From: an uncultured Bacilli bacterium
GTDB taxonomy: Bacteria; Bacillota_I; Bacilli_A; RFN20; DUOF01
DNA length: 44,287 bases
Direction: 5' to 3'
Assembly: GCA_934183255.1 (NCBI GenBank)
Contig: CAKPSD010000004.1
Coordinates: 1 to 44,287, forward strand
The notes under the pieces are model-generated. The model was given only the letters and a program-made list of their open reading frames with translations. It made no database searches and was not told where the DNA came from. The position numbers and the translations under genes were made by a program. Below are positions 1 through 8,359 of the stretch, in pieces. Numbering within the stretch: position 1 is the first letter of the stretch; each line of letters starts with the position of its first letter.

Positions 1-70
1 ACACAGAAGTTAAGCACAGTAGTGGTGAAGGTAGTTGGCAATAGCCTGCGAGAATAGCGCGTCGCCAGGC
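1..70 (+). rRNA. rrf: 5S ribosomal RNA, 3' part
   Basis: The first 70 bases match the 3' two thirds of bacterial 5S rRNA: the conserved segment with acagaagttaagc near position 3, then gtgagaatag-type and cgccaggc segments ending at 70. The 5' end lies outside the window. The 16S and 23S genes are presumably upstream. Positions 71-77 are a T run directly after the last helix, so the 3' helix of the rRNA plus the T run probably ends transcription of the rRNA operon. Confidence 0.93.
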
Positions 71-144
71 TTTTTTTATGTCTTTTTGCTTTTTATGACA
101 ATATTCTCTATTCTTTTATTTTATAAATATATGTGGTGAAATAT

Positions 145-1929
145 ATGAAAAAAAGAATATTACTATTTGTTTTTATTTTTATTTTAAATTTATTATTTAA
201 TTTTTATGTTATTAAAGCAAAAGAATTATTGAAAAAAGAAAATATAGTTAATATAGATGCGAATGATAATTATATGGTTTATGAAAGCATTAATAGTCAA
301 GGAATGCATTTAATTAGCATTTATGATATAGAAAAGAATGAATTTTTTAATATTAAAAATAATCTTAATGAAGAAATTAACGATAATTTATATTTTCCTT
401 CTATAAGTAAAAAAAGTGATTATTTAACATATACATCAAGAGCAACTAATATAACTAATGATAATATAAATAAATGTGTAGATATAGTTGATAATATACT
501 TAAATATTGTAGCAATATCTATTTGTATGACATTAAAAATAAAAATAGTATTTTAATCAAGTTAAATAATGAACATTTTAATGGTGACAATTACCTTGGA
601 AAAATTAGTGGTGATGGTAACAATATTGTATTTGAATCAATTTCGACTAATTTAATTAATGGTAATTTTAATTCGATAAATATATACAAATATATTGTTG
701 ATACTAATAAGGTTACTTTAATCACAAAAGGAAATAATTTTAGTGGTGGGAACTATAACAGTATAAATCCATCTGTAAGTTATGATGGAAAATATGTAGC
801 TTTTCAATCTAGCTCTACTAATCTTGTGAAAGAAATAAACTATAATTCTAGTTGCATTAAATATTCTTCTTCAGAAAATGAAACTTGTAGCAACATATAT
901 ATTGTTGATACTTTTAATGACACTATTGAATTAATAACAAGAAAGAACAATAGTTCATTCAACGATAATAGTGGGAATGCCTATATTAATGATGAAGGTA
1001 ATTATGTATATTATGAGACATACTCTAATAGTTTGTATTTAAGTAATAATAGAAGTCAAATATATTTATATAATTTAATGAATAAAAATACTTCAATTAT
1101 AACTAAAAATGATAATAGTATTAATAATAGGGATAATTATATACAAAATCTTTGCCCATCTGGAAAATATATTATATATACTACTAAGTCAACAAATCTT
1201 AAAGATTCTAACAATTTAAATAATTTATATGTGTACAATGTATCTTCAAATAAAACTTCTAATATATTAAAAGATAATAATATTGATATGAAAATAGCAG
1301 CAATTAATGAAAATAATATATTTTATTATAATGATAATAATATATTAGAAATTGTAAAAATTGATGATGAAGCACCAATTATAGGTGAAAGTCAAACAAT
1401 ATATTTAATTAAAGAAAATTTAAACAATATAAAAAGCAAAATAAAAATAACAGATAATTTATCAACTATTGATAATATAGAAGTTTATATTAAAAATTTA
1501 AATACATTATTATATGTAGGAAATTATGTGATAGAGATATCCGCGAGAGATGAATTTGGAAATGTTTCTAATGAAAAAGTTAATTTTATAGTAATAGAAG
1601 AAGATAATGAAGGCCCTATTTTTAATTTGAATAAGGAAATAAAAATATTGAAAGGATCAAATACCTTAAACCTTTCTAATTACATAGATGTTATTGATAA
1701 AGTTGATGGTAAAACTAAAATTTATATAATAGATGATGGAAATATAAATTTAAATGTTGTTGGAAGTTATAAATTAAAACTTATGTCTAAAGATAATTCT
1801 AATAATATTACATATTATGAGATAGAAGCATGTGTATATGAAAATTACAACTTTAAATATTATTATGAAATAATATTACTTTTGGGTGTTTTGTTTGTTA
1901 TTATATTTTCTATAATTAAGGTTAAATAA
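145..1929 (+). CDS. exported beta-propeller (TolB/WD40-like) and Ig-like protein with C-terminal membrane anchor
   Basis: Protein of 594 residues. I prefer the ATG at 145 to the upstream in-frame GTG at 133, because GGTGA (135-139) can then act as ribosome binding site and the protein starts MKKRILLF, a clear signal peptide. Residues 30-400 contain repeated blades of the type 'S.DG.Y..Y.S..TNL' followed by 'NIYLYD'. This is the pattern of TolB/PD40-type beta-propeller repeats. Residues 410-570 form two Ig-like or cadherin-like units ('DEAPII', 'DNEGPIF', 'VVGSYKLKL'), resembling DUF5011/HYR-type domains. The last 23 residues are a hydrophobic helix followed by KVK. There is no LPXTG. It is probably attached to the outer face of the membrane. 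The ligand is unknown. It sits right behind the 5S rRNA gene. Confidence 0.72.
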   Translation: MKKRILLFVFIFILNLLFNFYVIKAKELLKKENIVNIDANDNYMVYESINSQGMHLISIYDIEKNEFFNIKNNLNEEINDNLYFPSISKKSDYLTYTSRATNITNDNINKCVDIVDNILKYCSNIYLYDIKNKNSILIKLNNEHFNGDNYLGKISGDGNNIVFESISTNLINGNFNSINIYKYIVDTNKVTLITKGNNFSGGNYNSINPSVSYDGKYVAFQSSSTNLVKEINYNSSCIKYSSSENETCSNIYIVDTFNDTIELITRKNNSSFNDNSGNAYINDEGNYVYYETYSNSLYLSNNRSQIYLYNLMNKNTSIITKNDNSINNRDNYIQNLCPSGKYIIYTTKSTNLKDSNNLNNLYVYNVSSNKTSNILKDNNIDMKIAAINENNIFYYNDNNILEIVKIDDEAPIIGESQTIYLIKENLNNIKSKIKITDNLSTIDNIEVYIKNLNTLLYVGNYVIEISARDEFGNVSNEKVNFIVIEEDNEGPIFNLNKEIKILKGSNTLNLSNYIDVIDKVDGKTKIYIIDDGNINLNVVGSYKLKLMSKDNSNNITYYEIEACVYENYNFKYYYEIILLLGVLFVIIFSIIKVK

Positions 1930-1950
1930 ATTCATAAAGTTTGCTATAAT
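1922..1950 (+). promoter_or_regulatory. extended -10 promoter of mnmA
   Basis: TGCTATAAT at 1942-1950 is a perfect -10 hexamer with the TGn extension. A weak -35 (TTAAAT, 1922-1927) lies 17 bases upstream. Transcription would start near 1957, giving a very short leader that includes the AAAGGTG ribosome binding site (1954-1960). Confidence 0.55.
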
Positions 1951-1966
1951 AATAAAGGTGATTATT

Positions 1967-3103
1967 ATGACAAAAGTTATGATTGGATTAAGTGGTGGAG
2001 TTGATAGCGCAGTTGCTGCATATCTTTTAAAAAAGCAGGGATATGAAGTAATTGCTGGCTTTATGCGCAATTGGGATAGTATGCTTAATAATGATTTTTT
2101 AGGCAATCCTAATTCAGATGCTGATATTTGCCCACAAGAAAAAGATTATAATGATGCAAAAAAAGTAGCTGATCAGTTAGGTATACAATTATATAGAATA
2201 GATTTTGTAAAAGAATATTGGGACAATGTTTTTACTTATTTTTTAGAAGAATATAAAAAGGGCAGAACACCTAATCCAGACATATTATGTAATAAATATA
2301 TAAAATTCGATGCATTTATGAAATTTGCTATGTCTAAAAGTGCTGACTATGTTGCTACTGGACATTATGCAATTGTTAAACATGATTTTGATGTTAGCAA
2401 AATGTACAAAGGCGATGACAGGAATAAAGACCAAACATATTTTTTATGCAAATTATCACAAGAGCAATTAAAAAGATCATTATTTCCTTTAGGAAATATA
2501 GATAAACCTGAGGTTAGAAGAATAGCTAAAGAATTAAACTTAGAAGTTGCTTCTAAGAAAGATTCTACTGGTGTTTGTTTTATTGGAGAAAGAAATTTTA
2601 AAGAATTTTTGAAAAATTATATACCAGCTAGAAAAGGAAATATTGTTGATAGAGATACAGGGAATGTTGTTGGTACACATGATGGAGTTATGTATTACAC
2701 AATTGGTCAAAGAAAAGGACTAGGAATTGGTGGATTAAAAAATCATGATAATGGTTCATGGTTTGTTGTTGGAAAAAATGTAAAAGAAAATATTTTATAT
2801 GTTGTTCAAGGTGAAGAAAATGAATATTTAATGGCTGATTCTTGCCTTGTTACAGATGTTAGCTGGATTAGAGGATATGCTCCAGAAAATAATTTAAAAT
2901 GTACTGCAAAATTCAGATATAGACAACCTGATCAAGATATAACTATAGAAATACTTAATGATACATCTGTTATGGTTCATTGTATAGCACCAGTTAAAGC
3001 AATAACAAGTGGACAAGAAGCTGTATTTTATTATAATGATGAATGTTTAGGAGGAGGAACAATTGATAAGGTATATCGAAATGGTAAACTTTTAGATTGT
3101 TAA
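1967..3103 (+). CDS. mnmA: tRNA-uridine 2-sulfurtransferase MnmA
   Basis: Protein of 378 residues, normal for MnmA. It makes the 2-thio group on U34 of Lys, Glu and Gln tRNAs in the cytoplasm, using ATP and a sulfur relay. The N-terminal PP-loop motif SGGVDSAVAA (about residues 9-18) binds ATP. The two catalytic cysteines are in 'NPDILCNKYIKF' (about residue 105) and 'STGVCFIGERNF' (about 203). 'ATGHYA' is also typical. The ATG at 1967 is preferred to the GTG at 1958, because the GTG lies inside the AAAGGTG ribosome binding site and family members begin close to the PP loop. recD2 starts 3 bases after the stop, so the two are likely one transcript. The sulfur donor is probably a cysteine desulfurase such as the SufS encoded at 9952-11160 (inference). 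Confidence 0.97.
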   Translation: MTKVMIGLSGGVDSAVAAYLLKKQGYEVIAGFMRNWDSMLNNDFLGNPNSDADICPQEKDYNDAKKVADQLGIQLYRIDFVKEYWDNVFTYFLEEYKKGRTPNPDILCNKYIKFDAFMKFAMSKSADYVATGHYAIVKHDFDVSKMYKGDDRNKDQTYFLCKLSQEQLKRSLFPLGNIDKPEVRRIAKELNLEVASKKDSTGVCFIGERNFKEFLKNYIPARKGNIVDRDTGNVVGTHDGVMYYTIGQRKGLGIGGLKNHDNGSWFVVGKNVKENILYVVQGEENEYLMADSCLVTDVSWIRGYAPENNLKCTAKFRYRQPDQDITIEILNDTSVMVHCIAPVKAITSGQEAVFYYNDECLGGGTIDKVYRNGKLLDC

Positions 3104-3106
3104 AAA

Positions 3107-5275
3107 ATGATGGATGAAATACGAGGAAAATTAAAAGTTGTAGTTTTTCATAATGATGAAAATCTATATTCTGTTATTAAAATTAAAATATCTGATGAAA
3201 GTGACAATAAGTATATGACACTTACTGGCAATTTTCCTATACCAAATGAAAATAACGAATATATTTATAGAGGAGAATATATAAATCATCCTCGTTTTGG
3301 TCAACAATTTGCTGTTCAAAATTATGAAGAATTATTTCCTAATGGAAAAGATGCGATTATAAGATATTTATCAAGTTCTTTGTTTCCTAAAATTGGTGTA
3401 AAAACAGCTAATAAAATTTATGAATTATTAGGTGATGAAACTATAGAAAAAATAAAAAACGATTCTTCATGCTTAGATAATATTATATCTGTTGAACAAA
3501 AGGAAACTATTGTTAATGGGCTTGGAAGCAATACTTATTTTGATGAAGCAGTAAAACTTTTTGTCACACAAGGTTTAAGTATTAAAATGCTTTTAAAAAT
3601 ACAAAGTGTTTATAAAGAAAAAATGATAGATGTTCTGAGAGAAAATCCATACAAACTTGTAGAAGATATAGATGGCATAGGATTTAAAACTGCTGATGAT
3701 TTAGCATTAAAACTTGGATACGATCTTCATGATGAAAAAAGAATTAAAGCGGGGTTATTATATAGTACAAATACAGCCTGCTTTAATGATTCAGATACTT
3801 ATACTAGTAGAGAAAAAATAATTAAAGAATTTAATAAAATTATTTATGATGTTGATGAAATTAGCAAAAATTATTTTATAGATATGCTAATAAGTGAAGG
3901 AAAATTATATCAAGAAGATGACAAAATTTTTACTTTTGATCAATATCATGCAGAAATAGAGAATGCTAGAATATTATCTAAATTTATAAAAAAGATAGTT
4001 AATACATTTGATGAAAATCAAATAAATGAAGTTATAGAAAAAATAGAAGAAAAATTTGAAATCACATATGATGATGATCAAAAATCAGCTATAATTAACT
4101 GCTTAAATAGTGGTATATCAATCATTACTGGTGGACCTGGTACAGGTAAAACGACGATAGTAAATGCTATAATACAAGTATATAAGGAATTAATTTTTAA
4201 TAGTGAAATACACATATGTGCTCCAACAGGAAGAGCAAGTAAAAGATTAACTGAAATTACAGGAGTTAAAGCAACGACTATTCATAGTTTATTAAAATGG
4301 GATTTACATTCAAATGTGTTTTCTATTAATGAAAATAATCCTTTATCAGGTCAATTATTAATTGTAGATGAATTTTCTATGGTTGATAATTATTTACTAC
4401 ATCAATTATTAAGAGCAAGTCAAAAAATAGGACAAATTATATTTATTGGAGATGATGATCAACTACCATCAGTTGGACCAGGAAATGTGTTAAAAGATTT
4501 AATAGATTCAGGACTAATAAATACGATTAGATTAAACAAAATATATAGACAAAGTGAACTATCAAATATAGTAAATTTAGCACATCATATAAAAAATAAT
4601 GAAAATATATCAAACGATCTAAGTAATGATGTTACTTTTTATAGTACTAATGATTATAAAATTAAAGATGTTGTTTTGGAGTATGTTAAAATTGCTCAAA
4701 ATAATGGATATAATAATGATGATATACAGGTTTTAGCGCCTATGTACCAAGGAATAAATGGTATAGACAATTTAAATATACTTTTACAAAATTATTTCAA
4801 TCCATCTGAAGAAAACTTAAAAGAAATGAGAGTTGGAAAAACTATATATAGAGAAAATGATAAAATATTACAACTTAAAAATCAAAATGATGATAATGTA
4901 TTTAATGGTGATATAGGAACTCTTGTAGAAATAGATAAAGAGGCAAGTTTGGTGAACTCTAAAATGTATGTTGGATATGATGATAATGTTGTAGAATATA
5001 CTCAAAAAGATTTTATTAATATAACATTAGCATATTGCATTAGTATACATAAATCACAGGGTAGTGAATATCCATTAATTATTTTACCAATCAGTTATGC
5101 TTATAGTAGGATGCTTGCTAAAAATTTAATATATACTGCAATCACAAGAGCTAAACAAAAATTAGTAATAATTGGTGATTATAATGCATTTTTATATGGT
5201 ATTAACAATACAAATTATAAAATTAGAAAAACAACATTAAAGGAAAAATTGCTAAAATATGTTAATACACTATAA
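3107..5275 (+). CDS. recD2: ATP-dependent DNA helicase RecD2 (RecD/TraA family)
   Basis: Protein of 722 residues, typical of RecD2, the RecBCD-independent 5'-3' SF1B helicase of Bacillota involved in repair and fork processing. The N-terminal third holds the OB-like and helix-hairpin-helix part ('DIDGIGFKTADDLALKLGY', about residues 185-203). The helicase core starts with Walker A 'GGPGTGKTTI' (about 343-352). Then come 'CAPTGRASKRL' (motif Ia), Walker B 'LIVDEFSMVD' (about 424-433), 'FIGDDDQLPSVGPG' (motif III), 'YRQ', and the C-terminal 'SIHKSQGSEYP' and 'TAITRAKQKL' motifs. The core is intact, so the enzyme should be active. The start is 3 bases from the mnmA stop. Two adjacent ATGs (3107, 3110) are possible, and the Shine-Dalgarno is poor, suggesting coupling to mnmA. 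Confidence 0.95.
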   Translation: MMDEIRGKLKVVVFHNDENLYSVIKIKISDESDNKYMTLTGNFPIPNENNEYIYRGEYINHPRFGQQFAVQNYEELFPNGKDAIIRYLSSSLFPKIGVKTANKIYELLGDETIEKIKNDSSCLDNIISVEQKETIVNGLGSNTYFDEAVKLFVTQGLSIKMLLKIQSVYKEKMIDVLRENPYKLVEDIDGIGFKTADDLALKLGYDLHDEKRIKAGLLYSTNTACFNDSDTYTSREKIIKEFNKIIYDVDEISKNYFIDMLISEGKLYQEDDKIFTFDQYHAEIENARILSKFIKKIVNTFDENQINEVIEKIEEKFEITYDDDQKSAIINCLNSGISIITGGPGTGKTTIVNAIIQVYKELIFNSEIHICAPTGRASKRLTEITGVKATTIHSLLKWDLHSNVFSINENNPLSGQLLIVDEFSMVDNYLLHQLLRASQKIGQIIFIGDDDQLPSVGPGNVLKDLIDSGLINTIRLNKIYRQSELSNIVNLAHHIKNNENISNDLSNDVTFYSTNDYKIKDVVLEYVKIAQNNGYNNDDIQVLAPMYQGINGIDNLNILLQNYFNPSEENLKEMRVGKTIYRENDKILQLKNQNDDNVFNGDIGTLVEIDKEASLVNSKMYVGYDDNVVEYTQKDFINITLAYCISIHKSQGSEYPLIILPISYAYSRMLAKNLIYTAITRAKQKLVIIGDYNAFLYGINNTNYKIRKTTLKEKLLKYVNTL

Positions 5276-5311
5276 ATAAGGGAATACTTATATTATAGGT
5301 AGGTGTTTCTA

Positions 5312-6370
5312 GTGAATGAAACAAATGAAAATCATAATGCTATAAACAAATTAATAAAGTTAAGTTTCCTTGTTTTATTAATATTTTCAATATTAGCAAT
5401 AGCTAAATATATTGGAGTAAATTCATTTATAAATAAAATAACAAAAGCTATACTGCCTGTTATTATTGCTATTTGCGTAAGTTTCGTAGTAGAGCCTATT
5501 ATAAGAGTTTTAGAAAGAAAAAATATAAAAAGAAGGTATGCTGTTTTAATAGCATATTTCTTTTTTATTTTGTTATTAGCGTTAATTATATATATAACTT
5601 TGCCTCAATTTATAAAGCAGTTAAAAATATTTATAAATAACATTCCATATTTAATTGAAACGATTGAAAACTTTTTAAATAAAATAGGAATAAATACAGG
5701 TGGGCAAGATACTTCTAATACAATTAATAATTTAATTATAAATATATCTAATTCTGTGTTAAAAAAAGTTAGTTCTTCAGTGTCTGTAATTTTTGATGTT
5801 TTATTAGGATTATCTGGATCTATCTTTTTATCTTTTGACTTTTTAAAGTTTAAAGATGAAACTAAAAAAAGAATTCCTAAAAGAATAAAAGAACCTACAA
5901 TTTATTATTTTAAAAATTTGTTACCATTTATTCATAAATATATCTTTGGTATGTTAATAGATAGCATTTTAATATTTATTATAAGTATAATAGGATTTTC
6001 TATTATAGGAATAGAATACACTTTAGTAATAGCATTATTTATAGCAATTACTAATTTAATTCCTATAATAGGTCCTTACATTGGAGGAATACCTGCGGCA
6101 ATAATAGGCTTTAGTGTATCATCCACATTAGGTATTAGTGCAGTGGTTGTAGTTGTTATAGTACAAATTATTGAATCTAATTTTATGCAACCATTTATAT
6201 TAAAAAATGTTATAAAACTTCACCCATTAGAAGGAATACTTGGAATAAGCTTGTTTGGGGCATTATTTGGAGTTGTAGGAATGATTTTCTCTCCAATACT
6301 TATAGTGGCAATTAAGTTGTTGTTTTTACCTTATAATGAAAATATAGCAAAAGAAGTAAATTTAACATAA
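5312..6370 (+). CDS. AI-2E family transporter (PerM/YtvI-like permease)
   Basis: Membrane protein of 352 residues with about eight hydrophobic segments in the UPF0118/AI-2E exporter pattern: two N-terminal helices, a soluble loop (about residues 100-165) and a C-terminal bundle. The diagnostic stretch 'ALFIAITNLIPIIGPYIGGIP' (about residues 245-265) and 'QPFILKNVIKLHPLEGILGI' are family hallmarks. Some members export small molecules or act as Na+/H+ antiporters; the substrate here cannot be read. The GTG at 5312 is preferred to the GTG at 5303, because AGGTAGG (5297-5303) then sits at normal spacing. It follows recD2 by 36 bases and may be cotranscribed. Confidence 0.85.
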   Translation: MNETNENHNAINKLIKLSFLVLLIFSILAIAKYIGVNSFINKITKAILPVIIAICVSFVVEPIIRVLERKNIKRRYAVLIAYFFFILLLALIIYITLPQFIKQLKIFINNIPYLIETIENFLNKIGINTGGQDTSNTINNLIINISNSVLKKVSSSVSVIFDVLLGLSGSIFLSFDFLKFKDETKKRIPKRIKEPTIYYFKNLLPFIHKYIFGMLIDSILIFIISIIGFSIIGIEYTLVIALFIAITNLIPIIGPYIGGIPAAIIGFSVSSTLGISAVVVVVIVQIIESNFMQPFILKNVIKLHPLEGILGISLFGALFGVVGMIFSPILIVAIKLLFLPYNENIAKEVNLT

Positions 6371-6387
6371 TGGGCTTTAAGAGTGTA

Positions 6388-6414
6388 ACGTTTTTGTATA
6401 ACTAGCATAGTATA
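6388..6414 (+). promoter_or_regulatory. possible SigK-like promoter of the tiny YjcZ-like gene
   Basis: CATAGTATA at 6406-6414 matches the CATAnnnTA -10 pattern of Bacillus SigK promoters, and AC at 6388-6389 lies 16 bases upstream as the minimal -35. The pattern is short and common in AT-rich DNA, so this is only a suggestion. It is drawn mainly because the downstream gene belongs to a sporulation-linked family. Confidence 0.25.
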
Positions 6415-6441
6415 TCATGAACACAAAGGAGGAATACAAAA

Positions 6442-6552
6442 ATGAATAACACAGGTTGCGGATGTCAAACTTACGGAGGCTATAACAATGGATTCTTAGT
6501 TATCTTAATCCTATTCATCTTATTAGCTATCCTTGGAAGTTACTTCTTCTAG
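6442..6552 (+). CDS. YjcZ-like tiny transmembrane protein, 36 aa
   Basis: A 36-residue reading frame with a near-perfect ribosome binding site AAAGGAGG (6425-6432) nine bases before the ATG. The protein starts MNNTGCGCQTYGGYNNG and continues as one hydrophobic helix 'FLVILILFILLAILGSYFF' to the TAG stop. The Gly/Tyr/Cys-rich head followed by 'GF.LI..LFILL.I.G' is the pattern of the Bacillus YjcZ / tiny-TM sporulation protein family. Its role is poorly known: small membrane proteins, often made in the mother cell. Codons end in C far more often (aac, tgc, tac, ggc, ttc, atc) than in neighbouring genes, suggesting strong expression. A terminator follows at 6631-6657. Confidence 0.75.
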   Translation: MNNTGCGCQTYGGYNNGFLVILILFILLAILGSYFF

Positions 6553-6630
6553 AAAATAATCTATAAGATTGTAACATTATTGATGTTAGTATAGTTTTTA
6601 AGTAGATATGGGACAACTACTTTCAAACTT

Positions 6631-6657
6631 AAAAAGAGGTCATTTAGACCTCTTTTT
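6631..6657. terminator. bidirectional intrinsic terminator
   Basis: Perfect 11-bp inverted repeat AAAAAGAGGTC / GACCTCTTTTT with a 5-base loop (6642-6646). It is flanked by A and T runs, so it can end transcription from both sides: the tiny YjcZ-like gene on the plus strand and the FAD enzyme on the minus strand, whose stop codon (6644-6646) lies in the loop. Confidence 0.9.
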
Positions 6658-8221
6658 CTATATTATTTATAATTACTTCCGCACATTTTAACCCATCTAT
6701 AGCACTAGTTGTTATTCCAGAAGAATATCCGCTTCCTTCACCAATTGGGTATATATTAGGTATATTAGTTTGAAAATTATCATTTCTTAATATTCTTACA
6801 GGAGATGATGATCTTGATTCTATTGCTGTTAATATACTGTCATCATTAGCAAATCCTTTTAATTTTTTATCTAATTCTTTTATTCCTAATTTTAAAGTTT
6901 CTGTTACAAAACTAGGCAAACAATTTTCTATTTTAGCAAATATTACTCCAGGTTTATAACTTGGTTTTACTTTTCCTAGTTTAGTAGACAATGTTCCTTC
7001 AATAAAGTTTTTATATAGGGAACAAGGAGCTCTATAAGAGTTAGTTAAAGAATAGGCTAATTTTTCATATTTTTCTTGAAAGTCTAATCCTGATAAAGGG
7101 TGAGAAGTAGGGTAGTCACTAGGTAATACATTTACTAAAAGAGCACTATTGGCATTAATTAAATTTCGTTTATAATAGCTCATTCCATTAGTAACAATTG
7201 TATAAGGATCACTGCTGCTTGCTACAACCATTCCACCAGGGCACATGCAAAAGGTATATAAAGAGCGATTATTAGGTAGGTGCACTGCAAGTTTATAATC
7301 AGCAGGAGGTAAAGCACTATGTTTATAGAACTTTTCACCATATTGAGCTTTATTTATGTCTTCTTGTAAATGCTCTATTCTTACACCCATTGAAAAAGGT
7401 TTTTGTTCCATAGTTATACCATTTTTATAAAGCATTCTAATAGTGTCTTTACTACTATGCCCACAAGCAATTATTAATTCATCACAAGGAATATTTTCTT
7501 TATTATTTATTTCTATAGATGAAACTTTATTGTCTTTTATACTAATGTTTGTTAAACATGCATTGAATAAAAATTTTCCACCTAAATCAATAATTTTATT
7601 TCTTAAGTTTTTAACTACATTAATTAATATGTCGCTCCCTATATGAGGCTTAGACAAATACATAATATCTTCAGTAGCGCCACATTCTACAAAAGTTTGT
7701 TTAATGTAGTCTATTCTTTCATCATTAATGTTGGTAGTAAGTTTTCCATCACTAAAAGTACCTGCACCGCCTTCACCATATTGAAGATTACTTTCTGTGT
7801 TTAATTTACCTTCACTAAATAATCTATTAACAGTATTAATTCTATCGTCTACTTTTTCTCCTCTTTCTATAACTAAAGGATTAAGTCCTGCTTTTGCTAA
7901 ATTATATGCACAAAATAAACCAGCAGGTCCACTCCCTACAACAATTATTTTTTTGTTGCTTTTCACTTTGTTTATAGCATATTTTAATTCTTTATATTCT
8001 TTTACATCTTTATTATTTTTCACTATTTTTAAAACTTTATCTTTAACATTTATTATAAAATTAAAAATGAAAAATACATCATTTTTGTTTCTACTGTCTA
8101 TTGCTTTTTTCTTTATTTTATAAGAAATAATCATATTCTCATTTATTTTTAGTTTATTTGCTATAGCTTTTTTATAATTAGTATCGCTAAGAGAAATTTT
8201 TACATTATTTAATACAAACAT
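6644..8221 (-). CDS. FAD-dependent dehydrogenase, COG2509 type
   Basis: Protein of 525 residues. A short N-terminal domain (1-90) is followed by a Rossmann FAD-binding motif 'VVGSGPAGLFCAYNLAKAG' (about residues 94-112) ending at 'VIERG'. 'YGEGGAGTFSDGKLTT' (about residue 148) is the family hallmark. 'CMCPGGMVVASSS' (about 322) and the C-terminal 'YPIGEGSGYSSGITTSAIDG' complete the flavoprotein fold. This family is widespread in Bacillota and annotated as an uncharacterised NAD(FAD)-utilising dehydrogenase; its substrate is not established. A good ribosome binding site AAAGGTGAT precedes the ATG. The gene is divergent from the suf operon and shares a short AT-rich promoter region with it. Confidence 0.85.
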   Translation of the reverse strand: MFVLNNVKISLSDTNYKKAIANKLKINENMIISYKIKKKAIDSRNKNDVFFIFNFIINVKDKVLKIVKNNKDVKEYKELKYAINKVKSNKKIIVVGSGPAGLFCAYNLAKAGLNPLVIERGEKVDDRINTVNRLFSEGKLNTESNLQYGEGGAGTFSDGKLTTNINDERIDYIKQTFVECGATEDIMYLSKPHIGSDILINVVKNLRNKIIDLGGKFLFNACLTNISIKDNKVSSIEINNKENIPCDELIIACGHSSKDTIRMLYKNGITMEQKPFSMGVRIEHLQEDINKAQYGEKFYKHSALPPADYKLAVHLPNNRSLYTFCMCPGGMVVASSSDPYTIVTNGMSYYKRNLINANSALLVNVLPSDYPTSHPLSGLDFQEKYEKLAYSLTNSYRAPCSLYKNFIEGTLSTKLGKVKPSYKPGVIFAKIENCLPSFVTETLKLGIKELDKKLKGFANDDSILTAIESRSSSPVRILRNDNFQTNIPNIYPIGEGSGYSSGITTSAIDGLKCAEVIINNIEKEV

Positions 8222-8359
8222 ATGATCACCTTTATATATATTAACATATAATTTTAATTATTAGTAAATGATAATTAATGATTACATATAATTTTTATCT
8301 ATAAGTTGTATTTTAAAGGAAGAAAATGTAAAATATATAGGTGGATGGAGGTTATTTTA
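8222..8359. promoter_or_regulatory. divergent promoter region between the FAD enzyme and the suf operon
   Basis: AT-rich intergenic region. On the plus strand TATAAT at 8287-8292 is a plausible -10 for sufC, with no good -35. Overlapping direct half-sites TGATAAT (8269-8275) and TGATTAC (8279-8285) just upstream look faintly like a Fur-type GATAAT array, but they do not form the inverted arrangement a Fur box needs. No regulator is assigned. Confidence 0.3.

Noticed and set aside
1876..2106. Minus-strand open frame over the mnmA start
   Set aside because: It is the reverse complement of the strongly conserved mnmA N-terminus and the propeller protein end; no ribosome binding site or family match.
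7797..8123. 108-codon plus-strand frame inside the FAD enzyme gene
   Set aside because: Hydrophobic antisense shadow of an AT-rich coding region, without a ribosome binding site.
8260..8292. Fur box upstream of suf
   Set aside because: GATAAT-like half-sites are present but in a direct, badly spaced arrangement; AT-rich background can explain them.
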